DNA of 64,000 bases from Margaritifera margaritifera (GCA_029931535.1 JAQPZY010001148.1:248001-312000); one strand, 5' to 3'. Numbered from the stretch's first letter, positions 36,015-49,900 are shown. The notes: a model not told the origin generated them from the sequence alone. Numbers and translations are program-made.

Positions 36015-36370
36015 ATGTGATCCTTGATGCAGGACATTGTTCGATTCAGACGTTATATTTGGGGGGGGGGACCCCCACTTATGTCGTGTTTCCAATGAAA
36101 GTCTTCTAATAGAAGACATGCACGACATTAATCAGTGAAACTATTATATAAACAATGATGCATTTTTTAAATAATGCCATTACGTCACTATAATCATATA
36201 CTACGGTATACGTTCCACGAGAAACATTGCATCAAGTACGGAAAAAAGGAAATTTTCAATTCAGATCGTAAGGGGCATCGTCAGTGGCACTGTGAGACAA
36301 AATGGGACCTATATTGTTTATTTCACAAGAAACTATTTTATTCGTAATGTATGCATTACCTATGGATTCA
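36015..36370. repeat. Internal module, copy 1b
   Basis: Second copy in duplication copy 1 of the module at 30976. It contains acttatgtcgtgtttccaat, gtcttctaatagaagacatg and cgttccacgagaaacattgc. A G run (36060-36070) is included. Confidence 0.8.
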
Positions 36371-36856
36371 CATATGAGATATGGAATGAAAACCATTACT
36401 TATTAACAAGCGTAAACCAATTGTGACATAATAAGAAACAAGAATTATATAATCATGCTGACATATCGCATTTTTCTCTCCATCCGTCATTTTTTAACTT
36501 TAGTATAATAATTTTCACATTGTTTGCTTTACAATAAGAATGAAAAACAATAAACAGATAGATAACTCTATAGATGGATGGATCGATTCATTCATTCAGC
36601 TTATTTTTATTAGCAATTAGATATAGGGTTTTTTCCCATACTTTGCAGTGTAGTGACCCTTACATGTGGATAAATATTCACCTAAACATAGTACAAAATA
36701 TGCACACTAGCCTACTTGTACTTTGTGATTTTAGATTGATTGGCCCATTAGCTATGAACAAATATTAACTTTTTCACGAGTGTAAATACTCAAACATTAC
36801 ATAACGGATCATCGTACTACTGCTTATTACTATTATATTATATGCTAATTTTGAAT

Positions 36857-36858
<2 letters not shown>

Positions 36859-36942
<84 letters not shown>
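36859..36942. repeat. (TA)n(GT)n microsatellite upstream of the first GT11 gene
   Basis: About 47 bp of TA followed by about 36 bp of GT, 95 bp before the splice acceptor of the gene exon. Copy 2 has only the TA part at the same place. Confidence 0.95.
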
Positions 36943-36943
<1 letters not shown>

Positions 36944-37079
36944 CCTATGGGAATGAATGAGTCAGCCATAGTGTCCGCTGGAGACAGAGTTTACCGTATA
37001 TTGACCAATAAATACCTAGAGAATTACAGTTAATTGCAGGTTTCTTCTGTTTCAAGGTGTGTGTTGCACATTGCTGCCA

Positions 37080-38009
37080 ATGTTACTACTGCTTCTGTGG
37101 TACCTTTCTCCCAACTTGAAGACGTTCAGCATGAGCATGATATACACATCGGAGATCAAGAATAGAGGAGATAAATATCATCTGTGTGCACCGTCATTTG
37201 GTAGACTAGGGAACAACATGTTTCAGTACGCGGCAGCCTATGGAATTGCCTCTGAGAAGGGCATGAAATTACTTTTAGCACCAGATTCCTTGATAGCTAT
37301 GTTCTTCAATGTTGATGCAGACATATTTGAAAATGCTTCACAAATATGTTCTACTTTTCCGCTCTACCACGAATATTTCTGGGGGATTTATAACCGATCT
37401 TTTTCTGTTGGAATTCCTAAAAAGCAGGGCATTCGGCTATATGGATATTTTCAATCATATAAATATTTCAGTCATGTTAGAGATGAGATAAAAAGGCAAT
37501 TTATGTCTTTCTCCGAACCGACACGAAAAACAGCAATTGATATACTCAAGAAAATCAAACAGGATTTTTTAGTCAAGCTGAGTGTAACAAGCGTAACTTT
37601 AATTGGAATTCATGTACGTAGAGGAGATAAGCTGAATGTAGATGATGTAAGAGTTGGAAACATAGTTGCACCCAAAGAATATTTCATTAAAGCCATTGGT
37701 TATTTCGCATCCAAGTATGAAAACATTGTTTTTGTAGTATGTGGCGATGATCAGAAATGGGCAAATGAGACTGTGCCATTACAGTCCAATGCTGTTTTTC
37801 TCAATCAGAGTTTTACACCCGATGTTGACCTTGCAATCCTCTCAATGTGTGACCATATGATCTTGTCAATAGGCAGTTACGGCTGGTGGGCAGCGTACTT
37901 GAACCGCGGAGAGGTCGTGTACTACAAGGACTGGATAACCTTCGGATCAGAAATTTGGAAAGCTTATGAGCATGATGACTACTTTCCGCCAGACTGGACC
38001 CCGATGTGA
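37080..38009 (+). CDS. GT11 family fucosyltransferase (alpha-1,2-fucosyltransferase-like), copy 1
   Basis: A Golgi type II membrane enzyme of glycosyltransferase family 11, expected to move L-fucose from GDP-fucose to the 2-OH of a terminal galactose on glycans. From ATG 37080 the protein has 309 residues: a hydrophobic anchor (LLLLLWYL) at the start, the family block GRLGNNMFQYAAA near residue 42, the GDP-fucose-binding motif GIHVRRGDK near 181, and the C-terminal block DLAILSMCDHMILSIGSYGW followed by WAAYL near 250. Its length is close to that of animal FUT1/FUT2-type proteins. The frame is open upstream to a splice acceptor (ttgcag, ending 37039), so a 5' exon may exist; the first in-frame ATG is used here. 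There is one uninterrupted exon with no broken motif. Its paralogue lies at 51309. The exact acceptor sugar cannot be told from sequence. Confidence 0.92.
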   Translation: MLLLLLWYLSPNLKTFSMSMIYTSEIKNRGDKYHLCAPSFGRLGNNMFQYAAAYGIASEKGMKLLLAPDSLIAMFFNVDADIFENASQICSTFPLYHEYFWGIYNRSFSVGIPKKQGIRLYGYFQSYKYFSHVRDEIKRQFMSFSEPTRKTAIDILKKIKQDFLVKLSVTSVTLIGIHVRRGDKLNVDDVRVGNIVAPKEYFIKAIGYFASKYENIVFVVCGDDQKWANETVPLQSNAVFLNQSFTPDVDLAILSMCDHMILSIGSYGWWAAYLNRGEVVYYKDWITFGSEIWKAYEHDDYFPPDWTPM

Positions 38010-38154
38010 GAATAACAAAGTTTCAATGTATGTAAAGCAGCAATTAATATAGAGGTTCTGTAAATTTGAAATGTAAAGAATTGTTTATCTTCATGATTTC
38101 CAACTATAAAAGCTGGTATGCTCTTCTTCTTGAACTTGAGAGAGTTATCTTTAA

Positions 38155-39870
38155 ATCAAGTACTCTTTATGTATCATGTATCTAGTACTCTTTATGTATC
38201 GTGTATCTAGTACTCTAAATAAATCGTGTATCTAGTACTCTAAATATATCGTGTATCTAGTACTCTAAATATATCGTGTATCTAGTACTCTTAATGTATC
38301 GTGTAGCTAGTACTCTTAATGTATCGTGTAGCTAGTACTCTTAATGTATCGTGTAGCTAGTACTCTTAATGTATCGTGTAGCTAGTACTCTTAATGTATC
38401 GTGTAGCTAGTACTCTTAATGTATCGTGTAGCTAGTACTCTTTATTGTATCGTGTAGCTAGTACTCTTAATGTATCGTGTAGCTAGTACTCTTAATGTAT
38501 CGTGTAGCTAGTACTCTTAATGTATCGTGAAGCTAGTACTCTTAATGTATCGTGTACTCTAAATGTATCGTGTAGCTTGTACTCTTAATGTATCGTGTAG
38601 CTAGTACTCTTTATTGTATCGTGAAGCTAGTGCTCTTTATTGTATCGTGTAGCTAGTGCTCTTTATTGTATCGTGTAGCTAGTGCTCTTTATTGTTTCGT
38701 GTAGCTAGTGCTCTTCATGTATCGTGTAGCTAGTGCTCTCCATGTATCGTGTAGCTAGTGTTCTTCATGTATCGTGCACCTGGTGCTCTTCATGTATCGT
38801 GCACCTGGTGCTCTTCATGTATCGTGCACCTGGTGCTCGTCATGTATCGTGTAGCCGGTGCTCGTCATGTATCGTGTAGCCAGTGCTCGTCATGTATCGT
38901 GTAGCCAGTGCTCGTCATGTATCGTATCCCTAGTGCCCGTCATGTATCGTGTACTTAGTGCTCGTCATGTATCGTGTACCTAGTGCTCGTCATGTATCGT
39001 GTACCTAGTGCTCGTCATGTATTGTGTCTCCAGTACCCGTCATGTATCGTGTCTCCAGTGCCCAGTCATGTATCGTGTCTCCAGTACCAGTCATGTATCG
39101 TGTCTCCTATTATCAGTCATGTATCGTGTCTCCTAGTACCCGTCATGTATCGTGTCTCCTAGTACCCGTCATGTACCGTGAACCTAGTACCCGTCATGTA
39201 CCGTGTCTCCAGCACTCGTCATGTACCGTGTCTCCAGCACTCGTCATGTACCGTGTCTCCAGCACTCGTCATGTACCGTGTCTCCAGCACTCGTCATGTA
39301 CCGTGTCTCCAGCACTCGTCATGTACCGTGTCTCCAGCACTCGTCATGTACCGTGTCTCCAGCACTCGTCATGTACCGTGTCTCCAGCACTCGTCATGTA
39401 CCGTGTCTCCAGCACTCGTCATGTACCGTGTCTCCAGCACTCGTCATGTACCGTGTCTCCAGCACTCGTCATGTACCGTGTCTCCAGCACTCGTCATGTA
39501 CCGTGTCTCCAGCACTCTTAATGTACCGTGTATCCAGCACTCTTCATGTACCGTGTATCCAGCACTCTTCATGTACCGTGTATCCAGCACTCTTCATGTA
39601 TCGTGTATCTAGCACTCTTAATGTATCGTGTATCTAGCACTCTCAATGTATCTTGTATCTAGCACTCTCAATGTATCTTGTATCTAGCACTCTCAATGTA
39701 TCGTGTATTTAGCACTCTTAATGTATCGTGTATTTAGCACTCTTAATGTATCGTGTATTTAGCACTCTTAATGTATCGTGTATCAAGCACTCTTTATGTA
39801 TCGTGTATCTATCACTCTTTATGTATCGTGTATCTATCACTCTTTATGTATCGTGTATCTAGTACTCTGG
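38155..39870. repeat. 25 bp minisatellite, about 68 units, just 3' of the GT11 gene
   Basis: The unit is of the form gtatcgtgtagctagtactc plus ttaat, 25 bp. Units change by zones: TATCTAGTACTC near 38160-38280, TAGCTAGTACTC to about 38610, TAGCTAGTGCTC to 38760, CACCTGGTGCTC to 38840, TAGCCAGTGCTCGTC to 39020, TCTCCAGCACTCGTC with gtaccg at 39200-39510, and TATCTAGCACTC to the end. In the middle zone all three forward frames are open, giving 25-residue periodic peptides up to 165 codons, not real proteins. Copy 2 has only about three units (52395-52460). Confidence 0.97.
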
Positions 39871-39874
39871 ACAA

Positions 39875-41037
39875 TGCAGGTTATGACGTCAGGTAACTGT
39901 CAAGTATCCGATCTATTGGTCTTGTTGTTCGAGATATTGTGAAAAAGTTTTTAAAAAATCAACAATTTTGAAAATATTGATTGTTATGTCAAAATACATA
40001 CAAACGTCTTCAGCTATAACAATAATGGTCAAATTCCAAATGATAAGACATCTTAACAGAGATATGTTGTGTAAAAAAATAATAGCAAATGTGTATACGG
40101 TACTTCATTTTCTCCAAAACTATACACAAAATTGAAAGATATAGGAAAAAATATTGTAATGGTCAGTTAAAGCAGGGATTGATGAACAGAAGTAGACGTC
40201 AAACTCTCGATTTATCGTGTAATGCAATATATTTATTGAACTTATAATACTTGCACAAGTTGCGGAAAAAAAAACAGGTTCGATTCTCGGATGGGAATAT
40301 ATTTGCTTTTTATCTTTTTTTTTAACTAACCTTTTGAATGTGACATATACCTCCAAATTTACAGATTAGAACCTAAGTTTAAATAATTGCTGAAATTTTT
40401 TCAATCAAATAAATATTTGAAGAAAAAAAAACATGTAGAGATTCACCTTCTAAAATAATCCGAATTAATTTATGCGAGTGCAAATTTAAAATTTGCTTGC
40501 ATATAATTTAATTTTAACAGATGATTAGTGAATAAGAGGGGGTAGTCTTCTAATGGGTTGGGGTGGTGGATGGATGGGTGGGTGCAGGTCCTATTAAGCA
40601 TTCGAAATTGCTGCCTGCCCAGCAACTTGACACCGTCTACTTTCACAGTGGTCCAAAATGTTGTTTTTTTTTTCTTCTTTTTTGTAGTTTTAAAGAGATT
40701 GTATGCTTTGTTACAATAGTTATTTGACCCAAGTTCAGCAGGTTATGAAAGTTAATGGTCTGTTTAATTTTGGTTTTGCTATTTTATTTTATTTTTTGGG
40801 GTGGGGGTGGATGAAGTCAACAACTGTGATTTTATTGTTCTGAATAGGTACCATGTATGCATGGGCATGCACAGGGGGATGGGGCAAAGATGAGGCAGAT
40901 GTCCCGGCCCTCGGATTTTTAAAAAATCCATTGTGTAGTATATATGTAACTGCAATCCTGCAATAAGTTTTAAATTGGCTTTCCCGGGAAAAATTCCTGG
41001 AGACACCCACGCATGTATGTTGGATGTAACATTTTAA

Positions 41038-41076
<39 letters not shown>

Positions 41077-41649
41077 GTCCATGTTGGAAATATATTGTAT
41101 ATAAGGAGCATTAAAAATATACATTTGTAAGACAGTTTACTTAAATCGTTCGCAAACAATTTTCTCGCCAGTGAAGGACACGCATGACATTTGTATCACA
41201 TTGACGGATTGATGGATGGACTGTTGGCAGCATTGATGACTGTGTTAAACTATTAAATGTAGTCATTTTTAGTGTTATATACATGTTGCAGGCAAGATAT
41301 ATACTTTTCTGCGAACTTCCTTTTCACTATATTTGTATTTAATGCTCTAGGTATGCATACACGAGAGGTAAAGTAATGATTTGGGGAATTTGCGTTTCTT
41401 TTTTATATTATATTACACATGGCAGATGCATGCACAAAACTACTCAATTTTAATAGCACTGATACCTCTTTTACATAATTCACAATTTTCTTAAACGTAG
41501 AATTAACTTATTTTCTTTCCTATGTCATTTCCACTGACTATCTGTCAGGAAGAAGACAGATACTAATTCAGTCAATGATAACCAGGGTTGAATTTTTATT
41601 TTTAAATAGTGTCTCAGAGGAAATCTATCTATCTATCTATCTATCTACA

Positions 41650-41685
<36 letters not shown>

Positions 41686-43470
41686 GAGATATGTGTGTGC
41701 GTGTGTGTAAATCTGCATATATAACGTATATTGTGGATGTGTTATTGAATGTTTCACTGTGCTATTATGTATCACTAATTCGAGAGACGGAGTATTCCTT
41801 CAAAATCAACATGAATCACCCACAGAATGAATAAAATGATTTTTATACATACAAATTTTCAGTGGCATGTGTATATTTGTCAGATGTGGCTTTAAAGTTG
41901 TTACAGGTAACAGCATGGAGCATGTGAATCGGTATGTATTTTGTATGTGTATGTGTAATCATGAGAGATATACATAATACATATCATTTATGATGTGAAT
42001 ATATATTTTTCTTCTGTATGTCATATCCCGTGGACGATTATTTCCTTATTTTATTATTATTATTATTATTGTTATTATTATTATTATTATTATTATTTGC
42101 ATGCAGGGCCAAAGTTCAATTCAGTATCAAGTAAGGTCATACATACCACTGATAACAACTGAGTAAATGCGGTGGGATCACACTTGACGAAGCAATATTT
42201 ACAACAAGAAAAACAATAGAACAAAGTGAAACTGAACACAGAAGAAAAAAAATCAAAACATGAACTTGTGATGTATGGACTAAGTGGATGGATTCTGAAA
42301 GTAATTGTTATAATTAAATTTCTAGATTTTGAAACCGATTATAGCAGTGACAGTCTATTTGAATGAACAGTGACCACTTATTTAGTTTTCTTCGATTGTG
42401 CAATAAGACAAATAATGCAAGTTATGGAATAGATCATTTAAATTTTTAAACTTTACATTTTCTAAGCATGTTTTTTTTTTTACTAATTTAAGCAGCATGT
42501 ACTAATGTCTAGTAACAACAAATATTACATCTGTTTTGGTATCAGATTCATGCACCGAAAAAAAACTATTTTGAAAGAATTTTTGAAAAATTGTTAATAC
42601 TAGAGAGACCAGCCCAGCGGTTTCTGCGAAACAAGCTAATGAATATTGGCATTTATTTTCAAGATCGAGGAGACAGAGAAACGATGACACTTTTTCGTGA
42701 AAATATGTGTGTGCATGCATGTGTGTGTGTGCGTGTACATTGCCACAAAATTAAGGAGACTATTATAAACAGAACATCTTTAGTTTCCAGGAACAAGGGG
42801 ACAAACAACCAATATTTTCGGTGAACAGGATAACTCAGAAGATTCTAGAGGGCGTCATTATCAGTCACATGAGCCAACAATATTAAACAATATTTCAAAC
42901 AGGCACAGTTTTTGATTTGATCAGTGACTGTCTTCTTTTTGCAACGGAGCTTAGAATAGTTTCATGTTGACTTGTAAGTTAGATTCATTCGTCATGGGAT
43001 ACTAGCGTTTATTTCGGTTATATTTTTAACGAATTAAAACTTTTATGCAACTTTATACCAGAAAAATAATACAAATACATAATGTTATTGTAAATTTAGT
43101 GAATACTTTATGGATAGACAGTATCAATGAGAAATACTTGGAAACTATGAAACATTTGCCTAAAGTCTTTAATATTATTTAACACACGGTTTCCATGGCA
43201 AGAAACATCAGAACACAAAACTTTTGTCAGAAACTAAAACAAACTAGCTCATACTTGTAATATATATACAAATTGGAGAGGGGGGGGGGGGCACAAAACG
43301 GCCCTTATTCAATAGAGTCCTTTAAAAAAAAATGTATAACAGTAAGCAGATATAAATGAAGCCAAGATTGTTGATCAAAGTTTATCCATGAAGAATATTA
43401 ATGACATGTCAAAGAAGATGAGAAAAGTTATTAAAACCAATACCAAAATTTTAATAAGATAAAGTTAAGA
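39875..43470. other. Copy 1 sequence 3' of the gene, no genes seen
   Basis: This stretch matches 52450-56360 of copy 2 in blocks. It holds a (GA)n run (41041-41073), a TATC tetranucleotide run (about 41625-41686), a TTA run (42049-42097) and a G run (43277-43288). Bases 42260-42805 are missing in copy 2. Open frames here are short and without motifs. Confidence 0.65.
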
Positions 43471-43479
43471 ATGGTTTGA

Positions 43480-44228
43480 TTATTTTCCGGAGTTATTGAA
43501 CACTGCTCACTTTGGGCAGTGATAAGTTGTGTGAAGCACATGTAAACTCTGTAGCGATATATTTTGAATTTTCAAGTGTATTTGTTGATCTATTAGATTA
43601 GGCAATAGAGGATAATGAAATTAGGCATGCTCTTTCACAAATGAAAAGTAAAAAGCTCTGTGTATTGATGGTGTCTTAGTTGAAATGTTTAAAAAGTATA
43701 ACCATATATTCCTAACCTATTTAAGGATCTTATTTAATTTAATTATTTAATAATTATTTAATGCTACTATTAAAAAAAATCCCAAAAGAAAAGTGTAAAA
43801 CATTAATATATCCTACACATTAGAAAGGAGACTTTTACGGGCCTTAACAATTACCGGATATTTCACTGTTAAATGTCTTTCGAAGCATTTTAAGAAGATA
43901 TAGAGTAACATGTTAGTTTTTGAAGCAGAAGTGAGTACTTTCAAAGAACAACAAGCTGGTTATAGTACTGGTTAGACCACTATTAATCATTGTTTTACCT
44001 TGTACTTTGATAAACACAACATTTCTAAAATTGTGAAATTGCTGAGATGTATGTAAATATCAATAAAAACTTGTGTACATTTAACTGGAGGATTAACATG
44101 ATATTGTGTTTGCAAAGTTGATATAAAGAAGGCTGTATGTTGATCCCATTTCTCGTTGTGATATTTCCGAATTAATTTATAGAATTACTAAACAACAAAT
44201 AGTAAGGGTACTTTTATTGTTGAATAAG
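43480..44228 (+). pseudogene. LINE reverse transcriptase remnant, cut by the duplication junction
   Basis: Interrupted plus-strand peptide resembles the fingers and palm of non-LTR retrotransposon RT (an AL.QMKSKK...DGVLVEMFKKY block near 43630-43700 and a QQAGYSTG block near 43950). Many stops are present. It ends at the junction with copy 2. The equivalent in copy 2 (56360-57640) continues into the RT C-terminus. Confidence 0.55.
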
Positions 44229-44746
44229 TATCATGTCCTGCCCTGCATGAAATTTGGAAAACATGTATACCTCCATTTTGTTTTGCCTTCCGATGAATAT
44301 AAACTGATAATCTTCAATGCGCAAATTATAGAATATGAAATGATGACAAAAATACTATGCATCATATACATAAAACATTGTCATCCAGAATCAACAATAT
44401 ACAGGAAATAAATAACGTATAATAAACTCAGCGTACGCATTGTAATTATATGTAAGATAAGAGTTGCTTTTAACAAGATGCTTAAAATAAGATTGTAAAT
44501 AATTATATCATGAAGGAGTTAGAAGACTAATATTATTTCAATTATACTATATTAACAATGTTGTACTCTTTATACGTGTATGATTATATTATGTTGACAT
44601 TTGCTGGGAATAACTAATTCGTATGACTGACATGACGTTGTTTGAATTGAATTGAACTGATTTGAATTGAACTGACCTGCTGAACGAATTGTAATGACAA
44701 ATAATACGGAACATTATATAATACTGATAACATACACCTTCAAGAC

Positions 44747-44923
44747 TGTAACAGAATCGAAACCGAGTGGGCCTTGTATTAAATGAATACAACAAACACA
44801 ATGTATGTGAATGAAGATATTTATGTAATGCACGATATGTCGATGGCACAAACAAAAATAAATGAAACAAGCTACACAATATCAGACTCTTGCACATACC
44901 ATACACACGTACATTCACAAAAA

Positions 44924-44997
<74 letters not shown>

Positions 44998-45898
44998 GAT
45001 AATGACGAGGATAGTGATAATGGCGACACAGTACTGAAAATAATATACAACAAAGATGACAGTCTAAAAAAAAAAAACACAGTTCCAAAACATTTTGTGG
45101 CTGCACTGCCTCAACCCACCTCGGGTTCACTCTGGTTCAACTTCCCAGTTTCGCTCTGGTTCAACTTCCCAGTTTCACTCTGGTTCAACTTTACCTTCCA
45201 CCAGTTTCATCTACAAATAGATGAAACTGGTAGCGTATAATACAAAATACGCTATCACAAAATACTAAAATATATCTATATGAAACATACGAATGGTCCA
45301 CTCAACAAATGTCCATAGTCCATTATATCAATATCTCTAATGAGTTATTCAAAATACATTAAACCCGCACTCTACATGAAACTTTATACTCGAATCCTAC
45401 ACGTGAAAAGGAATAAATTCTAACAGTGAATTGTCTGTTAAACGTGGTTATTTTTTCTATCGAAGCTTTATCCAGTTTACGCTAATGATAAAAATATGAA
45501 TGTCACGAACACAATAAAAAGCATAAATGTAAAATGGGAATCAAAGTTATCTTAACAGTTATAACTTACCCCTATGGCTGTAGTTTTGTGGTTCCAAGAC
45601 CGACACTCCGTGACAAGATCCAAGCGATGATGTACCGCTTATTGTAAAAACCTACTATTTGTACTATATAATAAAACAAGACGTTCAAGACCCAAGGGTA
45701 AAATACCCGTGCATGTCGAGAAACATGGGCATCACGCTGCAAACGACCTAGAACGAGATGTACTCATTCAGTAACTATATGTCAAGGTATAACAAAAACA
45801 AGCTTCTCTAGTTAACGCTGTACGCGTCGACAAAGTCAAATATACGTTATTATCGTTTAATGCAACACCAACTTATTTTCTTGCCTTATTCCGTGACA
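44747..45898. mobile_element. LTR-like insertion, 1152 bp, copy 2 only
   Basis: Starts TGTAACAGAATCGAAACC and ends CCTTATTCCGTGACA. The 5 bp duplication aagac flanks it (44742-44746 and 45899-45903). Copy 1 has the empty site (aagac at 21438-21442, followed by agcc). Its end sequences match those of the insertion at 32119-35866, and both share taacgctgtacgcgtc (45813-45828 and 35724-35739) near the right end. Inside are a TA run (44926-44993), three direct copies of a ctggttcaacttcccagttt type unit (45128-45195) and two hairpins. No protein gene, so probably a solo LTR. Confidence 0.85.
45201..45254. other. Two adjacent perfect hairpins
   Basis: Arms ccagtttcatct (45201-45212) and agatgaaactgg (45219-45230) enclose acaaat. 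Directly after, tagcgtat (45231-45238) and atacgcta (45247-45254) enclose aatacaaa. They lie inside the LTR-like element and could be a transcript terminator-like or regulatory structure of it. Confidence 0.8.
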
Positions 45899-47004
45899 AA
45901 GACAGCTTTACACACCCCATTATCCACATTTAAGAGAATCAAGTTAGCTCTACTGTTCTCGTGATACCAAGTTATGGCAGAACAACAAATTCGACGTTAC
46001 GGTAGGTTTCCTTAGTTCTTTATTTACTAAGTAGGTTTTTCACACTTCAGTCTGTCTATCTTTTGCTGTCGAGCCTATACGTAAAATAATACTTTTATTG
46101 GATCGTATTACTTGTAAGAGTCATACTAGTAAGTTTGGAATCAATTGACCTACAACTAAAGAAAATAAATAATGCGTGTAGCTCAAATACTAGCTATGCA
46201 TATCAATGCATTTATTCGAAAACTCTTCTTGATTCCAAATGACTTTGAATGTGTATATTTACAGGAAATAGGTAATACATGACTGCATCGCTACCTAATT
46301 CAGTTTCTAAGACTTACAAAAATAACAAAATTATGAAGAATAATAGTCAACCTACATATAACTGACGTACGATAATCTTAGTAAACAGGTAATATGCAAT
46401 GTTGCACAAGAACTTCATACATCATTATTAGATATATAGATGCAGCAATAGTAAATCAGCTGATTCCACCTAGTCTAATACATACTCTTTAGTAACTTTT
46501 TTCAAATAAGATATCATACACATTCTAATATTCTCCACAAATAATCTGCCACTTCTAAATCCTTTCTTAACCTTAAGATATATATCACATAAAACTTTTC
46601 AAATTTATTAGCTATACGTGGAGATATCATTTTATATACAATACTTAATAAAGAAATTTATCTTTAATTTTTCAGAAGAATCCTGTTTTTGTTTGTTTTT
46701 TTAGAATCTATTATAACATTCCATTTCTGTTTTATTATAAGCAACATGTATAAATCTTAAAATAAACCAGCATAAATATTTCAAGAAGAATTTTAAAAGT
46801 CCCCTGTAAAAGCATCCAGTCCAAAAGCTTTATCATGTCTCGTACCTTTTCCATCATGTCTCATACCTTTTCCAAACAAAAACTTGTTTAGTGTAAATAA
46901 TGACGTCCTTTAATGTATTATTACAAAACATATATTTCTTAGCATATTAGAATTGTCGCCTAAAATATGTTGAATTTCGTTTTCCTTCATTCTCTTTCAC
47001 GGTT

Positions 47005-48215
<1,211 letters not shown>

Positions 48216-48540
48216 GCTTGAGTCAGACATTATGTTTCGGAAGAAAAAAAGAAACACTTATGTCGTGTTTTCAACGGAAGTCTTTTAATGCTAGACATAC
48301 ACTACATAAATCATTGAAACCATTGTCTAAACCATAATGTATTTTTCTAAATAATGTCACTACGATATGTATAATCATGTATAATGTTACACGTTCCGCG
48401 AGAAACATTGCATTAGGTATGAAGAAAAGATAATATTCAGTTCAGATCGTAAGAGGCATCGTCAGTGGCACTGAAAGACAAAAGGAAATCTATATTGCTT
48501 ATTTCTCGAGAGGCCATTTTATTCGTAATGTATACATTAC
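48216..48540. repeat. Internal module, copy 2a
   Basis: Contains gagtcagacattatgtttcg, cacttatgtcgtgttttcaa and acgttccgcgagaaacattg; orthologous by position to 30976-31270. Confidence 0.8.
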
Positions 48541-49559
48541 CCATGAATTCAGATCTGAATGGAGTTTTCTTCGCTATCGGAAAGACTTTATACTATGATC
48601 TAAGATTTTAGGCCATCACGTTATCCATGAGCACCTACTGGTTTTATTGCACACTCATTATGTTGTCACCTGGTTCACGGTATACTAATGTAAACAAATG
48701 TTATAGGCACACCAGTATATTTATCGCACTGTCAAATGAAGTAGACTTTATCCGAGAGAACCAGATACCACAAATTACACATTCCTATACAATTATGAAC
48801 ATGATTGAAAGTGTTGATTGCAACATGAAAAACTCGAAAATGTATGCAACACTCTCCAATCATCAATATTACTTTGGTTATAGTAATTTCTTCCTCCTCG
48901 ACTTCTGCTTCTTCTTCTTCTTCTATTATTATTATTATTATTAATAATACCAGTATTAATAATATTATGATTGCTATTAGTAACAGTATTATTGTTATTA
49001 TTAGCATTAATATTATTTTGCAGGCTCTTGGGGTAAGAGGTCAAATTATGTTTGTATATCATCACTAAAAAATTATACCTTATAGGGCTCACGTTACTAA
49101 TTACATGGAAGATTGGGAACCAGTCTAGAAATGGATGAAGATAAAATAGGGTATATAGGGTTTGGCAGTCCATGATTGGTTAATAATTAAAAGTAAAATT
49201 TTAGTGATAAGACTCTTTTGATAGCGTATCCTATTTGTAATAGAAAAAATAGAGACAATGTTTTATTGATGAGATTTCAGCATTTTTACAGAATTGACTT
49301 TGGAACACTCATTACAGAAATTAGCACTTGATGCCTTAGGTACGGAATTGAAAACACATGTTTCAAACTCATGTAAATCGAAACATGCAGCGGGACATAT
49401 AGCCTTCTCCATACACAAGACTGCATTAAGGATGCGACTCTACTGAGAAGTATAGGTTTGATCATGAGCATTCAGAAGTTTAATGTTATTGAATTTTTAA
49501 TATCGTGGTGTTTTCATACGTTCACTATGGGAGCTGAATTAGTACTATGACTCCTATAG

Positions 49560-49900
49560 TGTTTAATATGTGATCCTTGACGCAGAACATTGTTCGATTC
49601 AGACATATATATTTTGGGGAAAAAACACTTATGTCTTGTTTCCAATGGAAGTCTTTTAATGGAAGACATTCACGACATTAATCAGTGAAACTATTATCTA
49701 AACCATGATGCCAGTACCTCGCGTATAATCATATACTAATTTTATACGTTCCACGAGAAACATTGCAATAAGTACAGAAAAAAAGATAATTTTCAATTCA
49801 GATCGTAAGAGGCGTCGTCAGTGGCACTGAGAAACAAAACGAGACCTATATTGATAATTTCGCATAAAAATATTGTGTTTGTAATGTATACATTACCTAT
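49560..49900. repeat. Internal module, copy 2b
   Basis: Contains gtttaatatgtgatccttga, ttccaatggaagtcttttaa and acgttccacgagaaacattg; orthologous by position to 36015-36370. Confidence 0.8.

Larger units (their letters stand above)
20873..44228. repeat. Copy 1 of a tandem segmental duplication containing a GT11 gene
   Basis: Blocks match copy 2 in the same order and orientation: 20873-21470 with 44228-44746; 21495-22055 with 45930-46492; 30478-30975 with 46496-47005; 30976-32118 with 48216-49398; 35867-38160 with 49405-52390; 39865-39975 with 52450-52560; 40115-42260 with 53345-55715; 42805-44228 with 55738-57125. Copy 1 is longer because it holds a Gmr1-type retrotransposon, a 3.7 kb LTR-like insertion and an expanded 25 bp minisatellite. 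Identity was judged by eye and is high but not perfect, so the duplication is not very recent. Confidence 0.9.

Noticed and set aside
37059..37079. GTG start giving seven more residues for the first GT11 gene (and 51288 for the second)
   Set aside because: Animal genes rarely start at GTG; the ATG at 37080 (51309) is preferred, and the upstream open frame is more likely continuous with a 5' exon through the acceptor at 37039.
39024..39637. Long overlapping plus-strand open frames (144-165 codons) with a 25-residue period
   Set aside because: They are read-through of the 25 bp minisatellite in all three frames; the unit has no stop in its middle zone. No non-repeat coding sequence is attached.
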